Assembly: GCA_946479985.1 (NCBI GenBank)
Contig: CAMLIF010000017.1
Location: forward strand, 1 to 47,934
DNA length: 47,934 bases
Origin: an uncultured Flavobacteriales bacterium
Lineage (GTDB): Bacteria > Bacteroidota > Bacteroidia > Flavobacteriales > Crocinitomicaceae
Direction: 5' to 3'
Shown here: positions 8,784-16,541 of the stretch, one piece after another
How positions within the stretch are numbered: the first letter of the stretch is position 1
Layout of the letters: every line of letters starts with the position of its first letter
The notes under the pieces: model-generated
Databases searched by the model: none
What the model was told of the DNA's origin: nothing
The model's input: the letters and a program-made list of their open reading frames with translations, nothing else
Translations under genes and position numbers: made by a program

Positions 8784-8859
8784 TATGTGCGTTTTTAGTT
8801 CCTCTAAATATAGGTTTTTAGATTGTCATGGAAAGTTAACTTTCGCCAAATTTTAGCTT

Positions 8860-8867
8860 TAAATTTG
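8860..8867 (+). promoter_or_regulatory. Bacteroidota -7 element, TAAATTTG
   Basis: An exact TAnnTTTG match 4 bases before the ATG at 8872. This is the third gene in the window with the element almost touching the start codon. Confidence 0.55.
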
Positions 8868-8871
8868 TCCT

Positions 8872-9900
8872 ATGAATCAAACAGAAGCATTTTCATTGGT
8901 AAAGTACGGCCCAGCAGAAGCTGCGTTTAAGCTTGGAACCGTAACATTGTCTCAATTGGGAGAAAACCAGGTGTTGGTTGAAACGGAATCGTTCGGACTG
9001 AATTATGCGGAGGTTATGGCCCGTCGCGGATTGTATGCAGAAGCACCGCCGCTTCCCGCAGTGCTTGGTTATGAAGTTGTTGGAAAAATTGTTGAAGCAG
9101 GAAAGGGTGTTGATCAATCTATTCTGGGAAAACGAGTTCTCGCTTTCTGCAGATTTGGCGGCTATGCAAAACACGTGATCACGGAATCGCATGCAATTGC
9201 TGAACTTGGCAATTATGATTCGTCAAAAGCACTGGCACTAGCAACTCAATACGTAACTGCTTACTACATGGTAGAACGTGTTGCGAATATTCAGAAAGGT
9301 GAAATTGTTCTTATACACGCAGCAGCAGGTGGAGTTGGAACTGCTTTAATTCAGCTTTGCAAACTCAAAGGAGCGATGGTAATTGCAAAAGTAAGCAGTG
9401 ATTCAAAGATTGAAAGCGTAAAAGCCCAGGGTGCCGATTTCGCGGTGAATTATAAATCGTCTGATTACGAAGAAGCTGTTTCTTCGATTCTGAAAGAACA
9501 GCGTGTGGATGTAAGCTTTAATCCGGTTGCGGGCGCCACTGTGAAAAAAGATCTTCGCTTAATAGGTTCCGGTGGTCGTTTGGTTCTTTTCGGAGCATCG
9601 GAGTTAGGTAAAGCACCCTACGGTATTTTCTCGAAACTGAATTTTGTCCGCAAAATCGGATTCTATACTCCAATTGCATTTATGATGCGCTCAAAATCGG
9701 TTTGCGGGGTGAATATGTTAAAGATCGCGGATAATAAACCACTGGTTCTGCAAGCTTGTTTGAACGAAGTGGTAGCCATGGCTGTAGCAGGAACCATAAA
9801 CCCGCAAGTTGGAAAAGAATATCCGGCTTCCGAAATGCCTGCTGCACATCAGGATTTGGAAGATGGAAACACTATCGGAAAGCTTGTGATTAATTGGTAG
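8872..9900 (+). CDS. Zinc-free MDR / quinone-oxidoreductase-like protein
   Basis: A 342-residue medium-chain dehydrogenase/reductase. The N-terminal catalytic domain contains FGLNYAEVMARRGLY and VLGYEVVGKI, and the Rossmann domain has the nucleotide-binding pattern HAAAGGVGTALIQLCK (about residues 149-164). The structural and catalytic zinc cysteines of alcohol dehydrogenases are missing, placing it with NADPH-dependent quinone oxidoreductases and VAT-1-like proteins. It probably reduces quinones or reactive carbonyls. The substrate is not predictable. The lipoprotein gene starts 2 bases after its stop. Confidence 0.9.
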   Translation: MNQTEAFSLVKYGPAEAAFKLGTVTLSQLGENQVLVETESFGLNYAEVMARRGLYAEAPPLPAVLGYEVVGKIVEAGKGVDQSILGKRVLAFCRFGGYAKHVITESHAIAELGNYDSSKALALATQYVTAYYMVERVANIQKGEIVLIHAAAGGVGTALIQLCKLKGAMVIAKVSSDSKIESVKAQGADFAVNYKSSDYEEAVSSILKEQRVDVSFNPVAGATVKKDLRLIGSGGRLVLFGASELGKAPYGIFSKLNFVRKIGFYTPIAFMMRSKSVCGVNMLKIADNKPLVLQACLNEVVAMAVAGTINPQVGKEYPASEMPAAHQDLEDGNTIGKLVINW

Positions 9901-9902
9901 TT

Positions 9903-10922
9903 ATGTTCAAACTCAACTGTGCAGTCTTTTTGCTGCTCATTTTAATTGGTTGTACTTCGGAAACGAAGAAACCGGAACCTAAAGTTGTTGAGCATCCAGT
10001 TGGAGATTTTCCAAAATTGATCGGCCTGAATGGTGAGAAGGATAATACCGCTTTTGCAACCACGCTGGAATCAGAGATAGATTTTTCAAAAAACACTGTT
10101 TACGCAGCCACGTTGTTATTCTGCTGGAATAAATTTGAGAAGCAGTATGGTCAGGCGACCGGAATTTCGAAACCCGGATTAAGGGCTCTGAATAATTCAA
10201 AATGCTTTCGAAATACTTTAAAAAAGGGTGAATACAAAACCATCGTTGAATCCTCCGGGAATATCGTCAAAATAACCTCTGTCTTCGATATTCAATTACC
10301 GTTCAGAGAACCAATGGACAACCAGGATGGGGTTTTCAAGGGAACGAAAATCAAAGCTTTTGGGGTAACAGGTGAAAATCATCAGATTGAAATCATCTAT
10401 TATCATTCTGACTCTGATTTCGCATTGAGATTACTTCCTGAAAACGAAGAACACGAGATCATTATTTGCCAAAGCGATTTCTCCGGCATGAAAACATTGA
10501 AAGATCAGTTTCAGTCAATTCAGTCAAAACGCAAAGTATTTTTATCAAATGCAAAACCGTGGATGAAACAACTCAACGATAAAGATGAGGTGTCCATTCC
10601 GAAATTGGGATTTAACATAGATACCCGCTTTAAAACTATTGAGGGAGCCAAATATAATACACCCGGAAGTCCATGGAAAATTGTAAAGGCGTACCAGCAA
10701 AATGCCATGTTGATGAATGAAAAAGGAGTTGCTGCATATAGCAAAGCAATTATCATTACGGAAGCTACTGCGATTCAACAGCTTAAAAAGGAAATCAAAA
10801 AAGTTCCTTTGAAACGCTTGCTTGTGAATTCAAATTATGTAGTGTTTTTTAAACGAAAAGACTGTAACTGGCCGTACTTTGGTGCGTTTATTGCAAACAC
10901 GCGCTGGATGAAATCAAAGTAA
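9903..10922 (+). CDS. Lipoprotein, possibly serpin-like
   Basis: A 339-residue lipoprotein, starting at the ATG at 9903 with a hydrophobic leader and the lipobox LIGC; a TTG at 9894 would overlap the previous gene's stop and is less likely. Several segments recall serpins in the right order: NTVYAATLLFCWNKFEKQ, FALRLLPENEE, a Trp then VSIPKLGFNIDT (compare the serpin 'PkF' strand), and a C-terminal NSNYVVFFKRKD then YFGAFIANT. This is weak, eye-level similarity; a reactive-centre loop was not identified with confidence. If correct, it would be an envelope protease inhibitor or a non-inhibitory relative. Otherwise, unknown function. Confidence 0.8.
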   Translation: MFKLNCAVFLLLILIGCTSETKKPEPKVVEHPVGDFPKLIGLNGEKDNTAFATTLESEIDFSKNTVYAATLLFCWNKFEKQYGQATGISKPGLRALNNSKCFRNTLKKGEYKTIVESSGNIVKITSVFDIQLPFREPMDNQDGVFKGTKIKAFGVTGENHQIEIIYYHSDSDFALRLLPENEEHEIIICQSDFSGMKTLKDQFQSIQSKRKVFLSNAKPWMKQLNDKDEVSIPKLGFNIDTRFKTIEGAKYNTPGSPWKIVKAYQQNAMLMNEKGVAAYSKAIIITEATAIQQLKKEIKKVPLKRLLVNSNYVVFFKRKDCNWPYFGAFIANTRWMKSK

Positions 10923-10935
10923 ATGACTGGTTTAC

Positions 10936-10966
10936 TTTGAAATTTATGTTTCAACTGGTATTTTTG
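10936..10966 (+). promoter_or_regulatory. Promoter: TTTG-N19-TATTTTTG
   Basis: A complete Bacteroidota promoter: -33 TTTG (10936-10939), 19-base spacer and -7 TATTTTTG (10959-10966). The ATG of the NlpE-like gene begins 5 bases later (10972), so the transcript should start at or next to the start codon. Confidence 0.7.
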
Positions 10967-10971
10967 ATGAG

Positions 10972-11460
10972 ATGATGAAAAGTAACAACATTCTTCTAGT
11001 ATTCTGTTTGTCAATTGTTTTGACTTCGTGTATTGAACATACGAAAGATCAAAAAAAGACAGCTCCAGGAACAATTGATATAAAGGGAGAACAACAATTC
11101 ATAAAAGAAAAAACCTATACGGGTTTACGTATTTATATCGGGAAAATACCGTGTGCAGATTGTTCCGGAATTGAACAGCGTCTTGTTTTGAAAGGTGATA
11201 CAGTTGGAATTTACCGACTGACTGAAATCTACAAAGATGCCACGGAAGATGGTGATGCCACGGTTGTTTCGACCGGTGAATGGAAAATCACCAAAACGAA
11301 AGCACAAGATCAACTGTATATTTCTCAGGGACATATCGGCGATTCTATGAGAACGGCCCGTTACGAGTTTGCAGAAAGTAAACTGTATCAGACGGAATTA
11401 GATGGTGAAGCTGTAAAACCGAAATATTTGTACACGTTGAAGAAGACGAAGAACAGGTAA
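10972..11460 (+). CDS. NlpE-like N-terminal domain lipoprotein
   Basis: A 162-residue lipoprotein (lipobox LTSC, Cys about 20) whose body matches the NlpE N-terminal domain: YTGLRIYIGKIPCADCSGIE with the conserved CADC pair, then a beta-rich region with STGEWKI and YLYTLKK. In E. coli, NlpE senses surface contact and copper and signals to Cpx; Bacteroidota have many short relatives whose role is not established. Two adjacent ATGs (10972, 10975) are both possible starts. It has its own promoter and is the last gene of this plus-strand group. Domain call is firm; a copper role is only by family. Confidence 0.88.
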   Translation: MMKSNNILLVFCLSIVLTSCIEHTKDQKKTAPGTIDIKGEQQFIKEKTYTGLRIYIGKIPCADCSGIEQRLVLKGDTVGIYRLTEIYKDATEDGDATVVSTGEWKITKTKAQDQLYISQGHIGDSMRTARYEFAESKLYQTELDGEAVKPKYLYTLKKTKNR

Positions 11461-11559
11461 TAGTCAAAGCAATTTGGTAATTTTTCCCATTGTTAATTGT
11501 CTTCCTCTTCCCGGACTTAGCTTGTCGAAGTGTTCCTCCTTTTGCTTTTCCTCTTCTGT
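11461..11559. other. Convergent intergenic region, no gene
   Basis: This spacer between the NlpE-like gene and the convergent SGNH-LysM gene is T/C-rich. It contains CTTAGCTTGTCGAAG (about 11517-11531), which resembles degenerate copies of a GCTTGTCGAAG repeat often seen between genes in Bacteroidota. No clear hairpin with a T-run was found. Confidence 0.35.
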
Positions 11560-12996
11560 TTACGGTATTTTCAAAACCTGACCTACCCGTATCATATCTG
11601 ATTTCAATCCGTTAACACTTTTGATTTTTGAAACGGTTGTGTGGTATTTACCGGCAATTTGAGAAAGTGTATCTCCCGACCTTACTGTATGTTTTTTAGA
11701 ACTTGTTACCGGTCTTTTTACGGGTGTTTTCACTTCCGGAAGTGGCGGTGCGTTTACAACATACGTTTTTCCGGCTAACAGAACTTCCGGTTTTCCTTTT
11801 CGGGCTTCGCGCAGGGTGTTTTCAATAGATTCGGCAATAAATCGACCTTTGATTTCGTAACCTTTGTCTGTCAGGTGAATACAATCGCTTTTTGCATAGC
11901 CCAAACCTTCCCAGGTCCGAATGGTCTGCAATCCTCCCGCACAATCATACCAATTCCAGAACATGCATTGGTTAGCTTTTGCAAGCGAATCCATTAAATC
12001 ACGGAAAATTGGTCCGGCAGTTATGTAATGGCCTTTGTAGTACAAATCCTGTGTGGAAGTTAATACAATAATCATTTCCGGGTTAATTGCTTTAAACCTT
12101 GCAATTGCTTTTTCAACTTGACCGATTAGTTTCGGGTTCACAGCATTGTGATACATGATATCATTCGTTCCGAAATCCAGGATCACAATATCCGGTTTTA
12201 AGATTTCAGTTTGCTGTTCTGCTTTTTCGAGTGCAAGAACAGAGTTCATTGCAGCGGCTCCAACTCCAACGGAATGGTAAACAACACCTTTTGTGCCGGT
12301 TTTTTCAATGTCTAACCCGTAAAAACGGAAATATTTTCCCGGGCCAAGAAGTCGGATAGTAATGATATTTATGGTTCCGGAATAATTGAATTGTACAGCG
12401 TGTTTTAACCCCGATTTAATCGCTTCTGCTTTTGGATAAGAAAAGACATTTCCATCAATCACAATTTCGAATCCGTAGCTGGATGAATCAATCTCGGTGA
12501 AAAGAGTGACTTCATAATGGGCGCTGTCCAGTGTCTCTTTCATATCGAAACCGAGCGTGGCTTTCGAATCTGTTGTTTCAACCGCCATGCCGCAAACACC
12601 TAATGGAACTTTTGCAGGAAGAATATAACTTTTTCCGAATGCCCACGTTCCTGTTTTCGAACTCGTGTAATTCACACTGTTGTAAGAATTTGCTGCGGTG
12701 TAATTGAACATGAGTCCCGGACCACCATCACCGTAATTTTCCTGGAGTAATTGTCGTGCAATTTTGGTTGGTCGCCCGGCTTGAACGTGACTTCCGCCAT
12801 AGTGCAGGATTACAGCCTCATTTTTATCGGCTTGGTCAAATAAAGATAGAAATTTAGCTCCAACGGCCGAATCGGCGTATTGGAAATAAGCAAAGCTGGT
12901 ATCTATACTCAACTGTTTGTATAAACTGTCTGTAACAACCTGGCTATTTAAACTAAAACAAATAACCAGGAAAAAAAAAGATGCGTAAAATTTCAT
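11560..12996 (-). CDS. SGNH hydrolase/acyltransferase with LysM domain
   Basis: A 478-residue exported protein, with signal peptide (about 1-19), SGNH/GDSL catalytic domain and a C-terminal LysM domain (about 434-478, [18 protein letters not shown]). Catalytic blocks: Ser69 in [10 protein letters not shown] (block I), FGTNDI (block III, about 277) and the Asp-His pair in [11 protein letters not shown] (block V, about 370). It is the last gene of a three-gene operon with MBOAT and DHHW genes, sharing one base (TAATG) with the DHHW gene. In such operons the MBOAT protein exports acetyl groups and an SGNH protein transfers them to a polymer. LysM binds peptidoglycan or chitin-like glycans, so the acceptor may be peptidoglycan; that is inference. 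Confidence 0.9.
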   Translation of the reverse strand: MKFYASFFFLVICFSLNSQVVTDSLYKQLSIDTSFAYFQYADSAVGAKFLSLFDQADKNEAVILHYGGSHVQAGRPTKIARQLLQENYGDGGPGLMFNYTAANSYNSVNYTSSKTGTWAFGKSYILPAKVPLGVCGMAVETTDSKATLGFDMKETLDSAHYEVTLFTEIDSSSYGFEIVIDGNVFSYPKAEAIKSGLKHAVQFNYSGTINIITIRLLGPGKYFRFYGLDIEKTGTKGVVYHSVGVGAAAMNSVLALEKAEQQTEILKPDIVILDFGTNDIMYHNAVNPKLIGQVEKAIARFKAINPEMIIVLTSTQDLYYKGHYITAGPIFRDLMDSLAKANQCMFWNWYDCAGGLQTIRTWEGLGYAKSDCIHLTDKGYEIKGRFIAESIENTLREARKGKPEVLLAGKTYVVNAPPLPEVKTPVKRPVTSSKKHTVRSGDTLSQIAGKYHTTVSKIKSVNGLKSDMIRVGQVLKIP

Positions 12997-14330
12997 TATT
13001 TAATGGTATCCTGTTCTTTTGGAATAATTACTGGTGACTGAAGTGTATCAGGAGCGCTTACATTAGAAATCGGGTCTCCGCCACCTTTTTTGGTAGCCAG
13101 ACGTTTCATTAAACCTATGCTTCCTTCACCCATTGCACCGTACATTCCAATTGCAAAAATTAAATCGTTTATATGGTTTTCTTCAATCAATTCGATCAAA
13201 TTGTGATTCGAATAACGTAGATCCACCACATAAACTTCTTCGTAATGACTTACAAGATAAACAGAAAATGCGTTACCATAAGAATTCTTTACTACTACAC
13301 ACTTTCTGCCGTTCTTTGTTCCGGTGGTATATTTGGTTAAAGGGTTGTCACCACCAATGAATGTAGAATACATATTTCCGCCTGAACTTGTGTGGTAGAA
13401 CAGCTTCGCTTTTTTTGGATTATTGAAGTTGTTCGCATTGTAAATCAATCCGGTAGCCGTTGTTTTCGGGATGAAATATTCAAATGTATCCGGATGTTCT
13501 TTTACAGAAAGATCTCTTGTGTGCTGGTACATACTTCCTAAGAAACCATACTTCACTTTTTTCTCCATATTGGAAAGAGGAACAGGTGTTAAACCGGCAC
13601 TTTTACAAAACGCTACGTAACCGTAATAAGCTCCGCGTGCATTCCAATGGTGGTCTGTTCCAAAATACATTTTTTCGTTTCCATGTGAATTCATCTCACC
13701 GATCACATCACTAAAAACAGCTCCGTTACTTAAGTTAGAACGAATGGCATATAGCGTTTTTTGCTGTAAGCCGTTGTATTTCCGGTATTTGGCAACCGGG
13801 ATAAATGCCGATGAAAGAGGGGCAACACAGGAAAACACTTTTGCTTTTCCTTTCAGCTGTTCTGCGTAGCTGCTAACCATGGCCGCGTATCTTCGAGACA
13901 TAGCCGGACTTCCGCCGTTCAATGCGTAAACCGCACCGTCCAGAATTAATAAATCGCCGTTGTATTGCTCTTCAAACTCGTCCAAAAATTCGGGAGCGAC
14001 CATTTTGTTGCGGTCAATTTTCTTTTTATCCTTCTTCGGTTTATGCGCAACAAAGATTTTTCCTTCCTTGCTTTCGTAATGTAAACCTCTGTATTGCTTC
14101 ACCAAATCGGCGGTGTAAATAAATTCTTTTCGAAATGGGAAATGATCATCCATGTATTCGTCAATACTGTCTGTATAGTTTCCGCTTAAGTATTTCTCCA
14201 TTTGGAATTTTGGAAACTCTGCCAATTTTCGTTTTTCTTCTAACGATATTTTCTTCGGTGGAATAACGATATAAGAGACCAATCCTGAAAAAATGACTGC
14301 AAAAAATAGTATAACATTAACGTACTTCAT
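12996..14330 (-). CDS. DHHW family protein (AlgX/AlgJ-like)
   Basis: A 444-residue protein with one N-terminal membrane anchor or signal (about 4-24). The family motif Asp226-His227-His228-Trp229 lies in [13 protein letters not shown]. The Asp-His pair plus a later Ser in [10 protein letters not shown] is the expected catalytic set of AlgJ/AlgX-type acetyltransferases. A short Lys-rich stretch lies around 98-110. Start and stop overlap both neighbours by a single base (TGATG with the MBOAT gene, TAATG with the SGNH gene), so translation is probably coupled. Likely role: periplasmic acetyl transfer to an exopolymer together with the MBOAT protein. Confidence 0.9.
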   Translation of the reverse strand: MKYVNVILFFAVIFSGLVSYIVIPPKKISLEEKRKLAEFPKFQMEKYLSGNYTDSIDEYMDDHFPFRKEFIYTADLVKQYRGLHYESKEGKIFVAHKPKKDKKKIDRNKMVAPEFLDEFEEQYNGDLLILDGAVYALNGGSPAMSRRYAAMVSSYAEQLKGKAKVFSCVAPLSSAFIPVAKYRKYNGLQQKTLYAIRSNLSNGAVFSDVIGEMNSHGNEKMYFGTDHHWNARGAYYGYVAFCKSAGLTPVPLSNMEKKVKYGFLGSMYQHTRDLSVKEHPDTFEYFIPKTTATGLIYNANNFNNPKKAKLFYHTSSGGNMYSTFIGGDNPLTKYTTGTKNGRKCVVVKNSYGNAFSVYLVSHYEEVYVVDLRYSNHNLIELIEENHINDLIFAIGMYGAMGEGSIGLMKRLATKKGGGDPISNVSAPDTLQSPVIIPKEQDTIK

Positions 14331-15730
14331 CAGAATCGGAAATAAATGAATGGATTATAAGTAGAGCCGGCTAGCATAGCAGTTGAAAGCGCAATGAACA
14401 GCAGGTTGAATACAGGACTTAAACTATTATAGAATTTTGCGCTTCCGCGATTTATTCGGGAGTTTTCAGTATAGATTTCATCCCACGGAATACAGAGAAG
14501 AACAACAGCAATGAACCAAAACAGGTGCTCATACAAATCAGTATAAAATCCGCTGCCGATAGGATTTTTGGAGGTAAATAAATTCACAGTGAATGATTTT
14601 AATTTCTCCCAATCGGTAAAATAGAAGATTCCCCTGCTGAATACAATCAATATCAACGTATAGGTATGACGAAGAACCCGGGGCGTTTTAACGAGAATTT
14701 TCTCCAGGAGTTTTTCAATGATCATAAAACATCCGAAATATGCTCCCCAGAGTAAGAAGTTCCAGCTGGCTCCATGCCAGATTCCGGTGAGCAGCCAAAC
14801 AATCATAATGTTTCTCAATTGAAACTTCCTGTTTCCTCCTAAAGGAATATAAACGTAGTCACGAAAAAACCTGCCCAGTGAAATATGCCATCGGCGGTAA
14901 AAATCTCCAACTGAAATGGCGGCATAAGGATGTCTGAAATTTTCATCGAAATGAAAGCCGAACATTCTTGCCAACCCAATGGCCATATCAGAATAACCAC
15001 TAAAATCGAAGTAAATCTGAACAGAGAACATGGCAATTCCGAACCAGCCTTCATAGCTTGAAAGATCGGAAAAACCGTTTTCAAGGTATTTCTGAACTAA
15101 TTCACCGGCTGTATTGGCAATAAATACTTTCTTAAACAAACCGAAACAAAAGCGATTGATTCCGTAGGAAAGGTCAGACCAGGATACTTTACGATTGTCC
15201 AATTCATCGTGAATTTTACTATATCTGATAATAGGTCCGGCCACTAAATGCGGGAACATACTGATACAAACCAGAAAATTGATCGGACTTTTTTGCGCAG
15301 GCGTATCCCTTCTGTAAACATCAACTAAATATGCAATTACCTGGAAGGAATAAAAGGAGATTCCTATTGGTAATGAATTGGTTGGGCGGGAAAACGGCAT
15401 GGGGAAAATCATGTTTAGATTATCCCAAATGAAACCACCGTACTTATATCCAATGAGTAAGCTTAGATTAACAACTATTCCAAAAATAAGGGCCATTTTC
15501 GCCTTTGTCTGACTTTTCAGGAGCATTTTTTCAATGAGAATACCAACTCCGTAATCAAAAACAGCGGTTAACAACAATAAGAATAGCCACAAAGGCTCAC
15601 CCCAGGCATAAAACACCAACGAGAATAATATTATTGTAATATTCCTGTAAATGATATTTTTAGTAAGATAATGCGCTAAAATGGCTAGCGGCAGAAAGGC
15701 ATATAAAAATGTTAAACTCGAAAAAACCAT
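14330..15730 (-). CDS. MBOAT O-acyltransferase (AlgI-like)
   Basis: A 466-residue polytopic membrane protein of the MBOAT family, of the AlgI/DltB/PatA kind that moves acyl groups across the inner membrane. Clear motifs: GISFYSFQVIAYLVDVYRR, LVAGPIIRY, DFSGYSDMAIGLARMFGF, FYRRWHISLGRFFRDYVYIP, and the invariant His region GIWHGASWN (about 315-323). It heads the three-gene operon with the DHHW and SGNH-LysM genes. A -7 element (TACTTTTG, minus strand 15751-15758) lies 20 bases before the start. Confidence 0.95.
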   Translation of the reverse strand: MVFSSLTFLYAFLPLAILAHYLTKNIIYRNITIILFSLVFYAWGEPLWLFLLLLTAVFDYGVGILIEKMLLKSQTKAKMALIFGIVVNLSLLIGYKYGGFIWDNLNMIFPMPFSRPTNSLPIGISFYSFQVIAYLVDVYRRDTPAQKSPINFLVCISMFPHLVAGPIIRYSKIHDELDNRKVSWSDLSYGINRFCFGLFKKVFIANTAGELVQKYLENGFSDLSSYEGWFGIAMFSVQIYFDFSGYSDMAIGLARMFGFHFDENFRHPYAAISVGDFYRRWHISLGRFFRDYVYIPLGGNRKFQLRNIMIVWLLTGIWHGASWNFLLWGAYFGCFMIIEKLLEKILVKTPRVLRHTYTLILIVFSRGIFYFTDWEKLKSFTVNLFTSKNPIGSGFYTDLYEHLFWFIAVVLLCIPWDEIYTENSRINRGSAKFYNSLSPVFNLLFIALSTAMLAGSTYNPFIYFRF

Positions 15731-15750
15731 ATTTTTTTGACTCAGAGGGA

Positions 15751-15758
15751 CAAAAGTA
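15751..15758 (-). promoter_or_regulatory. -7 element TACTTTTG for MBOAT operon
   Basis: An exact TAnnTTTG on the minus strand, 20 bases before the MBOAT start. No clear -33 TTG at the standard spacing. Likely drives the whole three-gene operon, because the other two genes overlap it. Confidence 0.55.
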
Positions 15759-15857
15759 ACCTGTTTAACCGAATTGGCGTTTGGGAATAGGGGTAATTTG
15801 ATGTTTTGTCGCCTGAAAATGATTATTCGACGATTTATCGCGAGAATTCGCTTGAAT

Positions 15858-16295
15858 CTAATTTTCCAATAATCGTTTGATGACCATCAAAGTTGGTTTC
15901 CAGTATAGTTGCAAATGAAAAAAGATGGTTTCCGTGGGGAATTGTCGAACAGTAACAGTTAACTCCGTTCCGTTTTCAATAGGTTTCAGTGTAAAAATGA
16001 GGATATTATAGCTCTCCGGAACGTCAGGCAGATTTGAAACTGAACTAAGCTGGGTGTACGATAACAAATAAGGTTTTTCCACTTTTAGAACTGTGCCTGT
16101 ATTTATGAATTGTTCGTGGTGAAATCCTGATATTCTAATCGGCCGTCCTTCTTCCCAAATCACATCGACTTGTATATCCAGTTCTTCATCACCCATCCAG
16201 CGAAGCATTTCTGTTTTGTCTGTCAATGTGCGCCAAACCAGCTCAGGTGAAGCGGATATGACAACTGTTTCGGAAATTTCGCTGATTTGATTCAT
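15858..16295 (-). CDS. SRPBCC (AHSA1-like) domain protein
   Basis: A 145-residue single-domain protein of the START/SRPBCC superfamily, AHSA1-like. It begins ISETVVISASPELVWRTLTDKTEMLRWMG, the usual first strand and helix, and continues with the beta-sheet of the helix-grip fold (LLSYTQLSS, ILIFTLKPIENGTELTVTVRQ). Members bind hydrophobic ligands or act as co-chaperone-like modules; no specific ligand is predictable. It is transcribed alone, between the acyltransferase operon and divergent polA. Confidence 0.88.
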   Translation of the reverse strand: MNQISEISETVVISASPELVWRTLTDKTEMLRWMGDEELDIQVDVIWEEGRPIRISGFHHEQFINTGTVLKVEKPYLLSYTQLSSVSNLPDVPESYNILIFTLKPIENGTELTVTVRQFPTETIFFHLQLYWKPTLMVIKRLLEN

Positions 16296-16416
16296 GGAAC
16301 TTGAAATTAGTGTTTTTAGTAGAATGTATATTGAATAATTATGATCTCCATAAATATTCGTACATCTTGATCGCTTTAGCCGACTAAACTCTGCCTTCTT
16401 CTTTTCTCTGTGCCTA

Positions 16417-16432
16417 CGCTGAAGCTTTAGCG
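16417..16432. repeat. Near-palindrome CGCTGAAGCTTTAGCG
   Basis: A 16-base inverted repeat with one mismatched pair, between the SRPBCC gene and polA. It sits in a T/C-rich stretch (16390-16490) that also has a direct GCAGAAT repeat. It resembles degenerate intergenic repeats seen in this phylum. No gene is seen in 16296-16541. Confidence 0.4.
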
Positions 16433-16541
16433 CAAACGTTGCGGTTATATTTTACCTTTCTGTTTTTGCAGAATCTCTGCAGAATGGTGATTATAGCTCA
16501 CTCAAAATTTCGTATTCTTGTACTTCATTTACATAAAGAAG

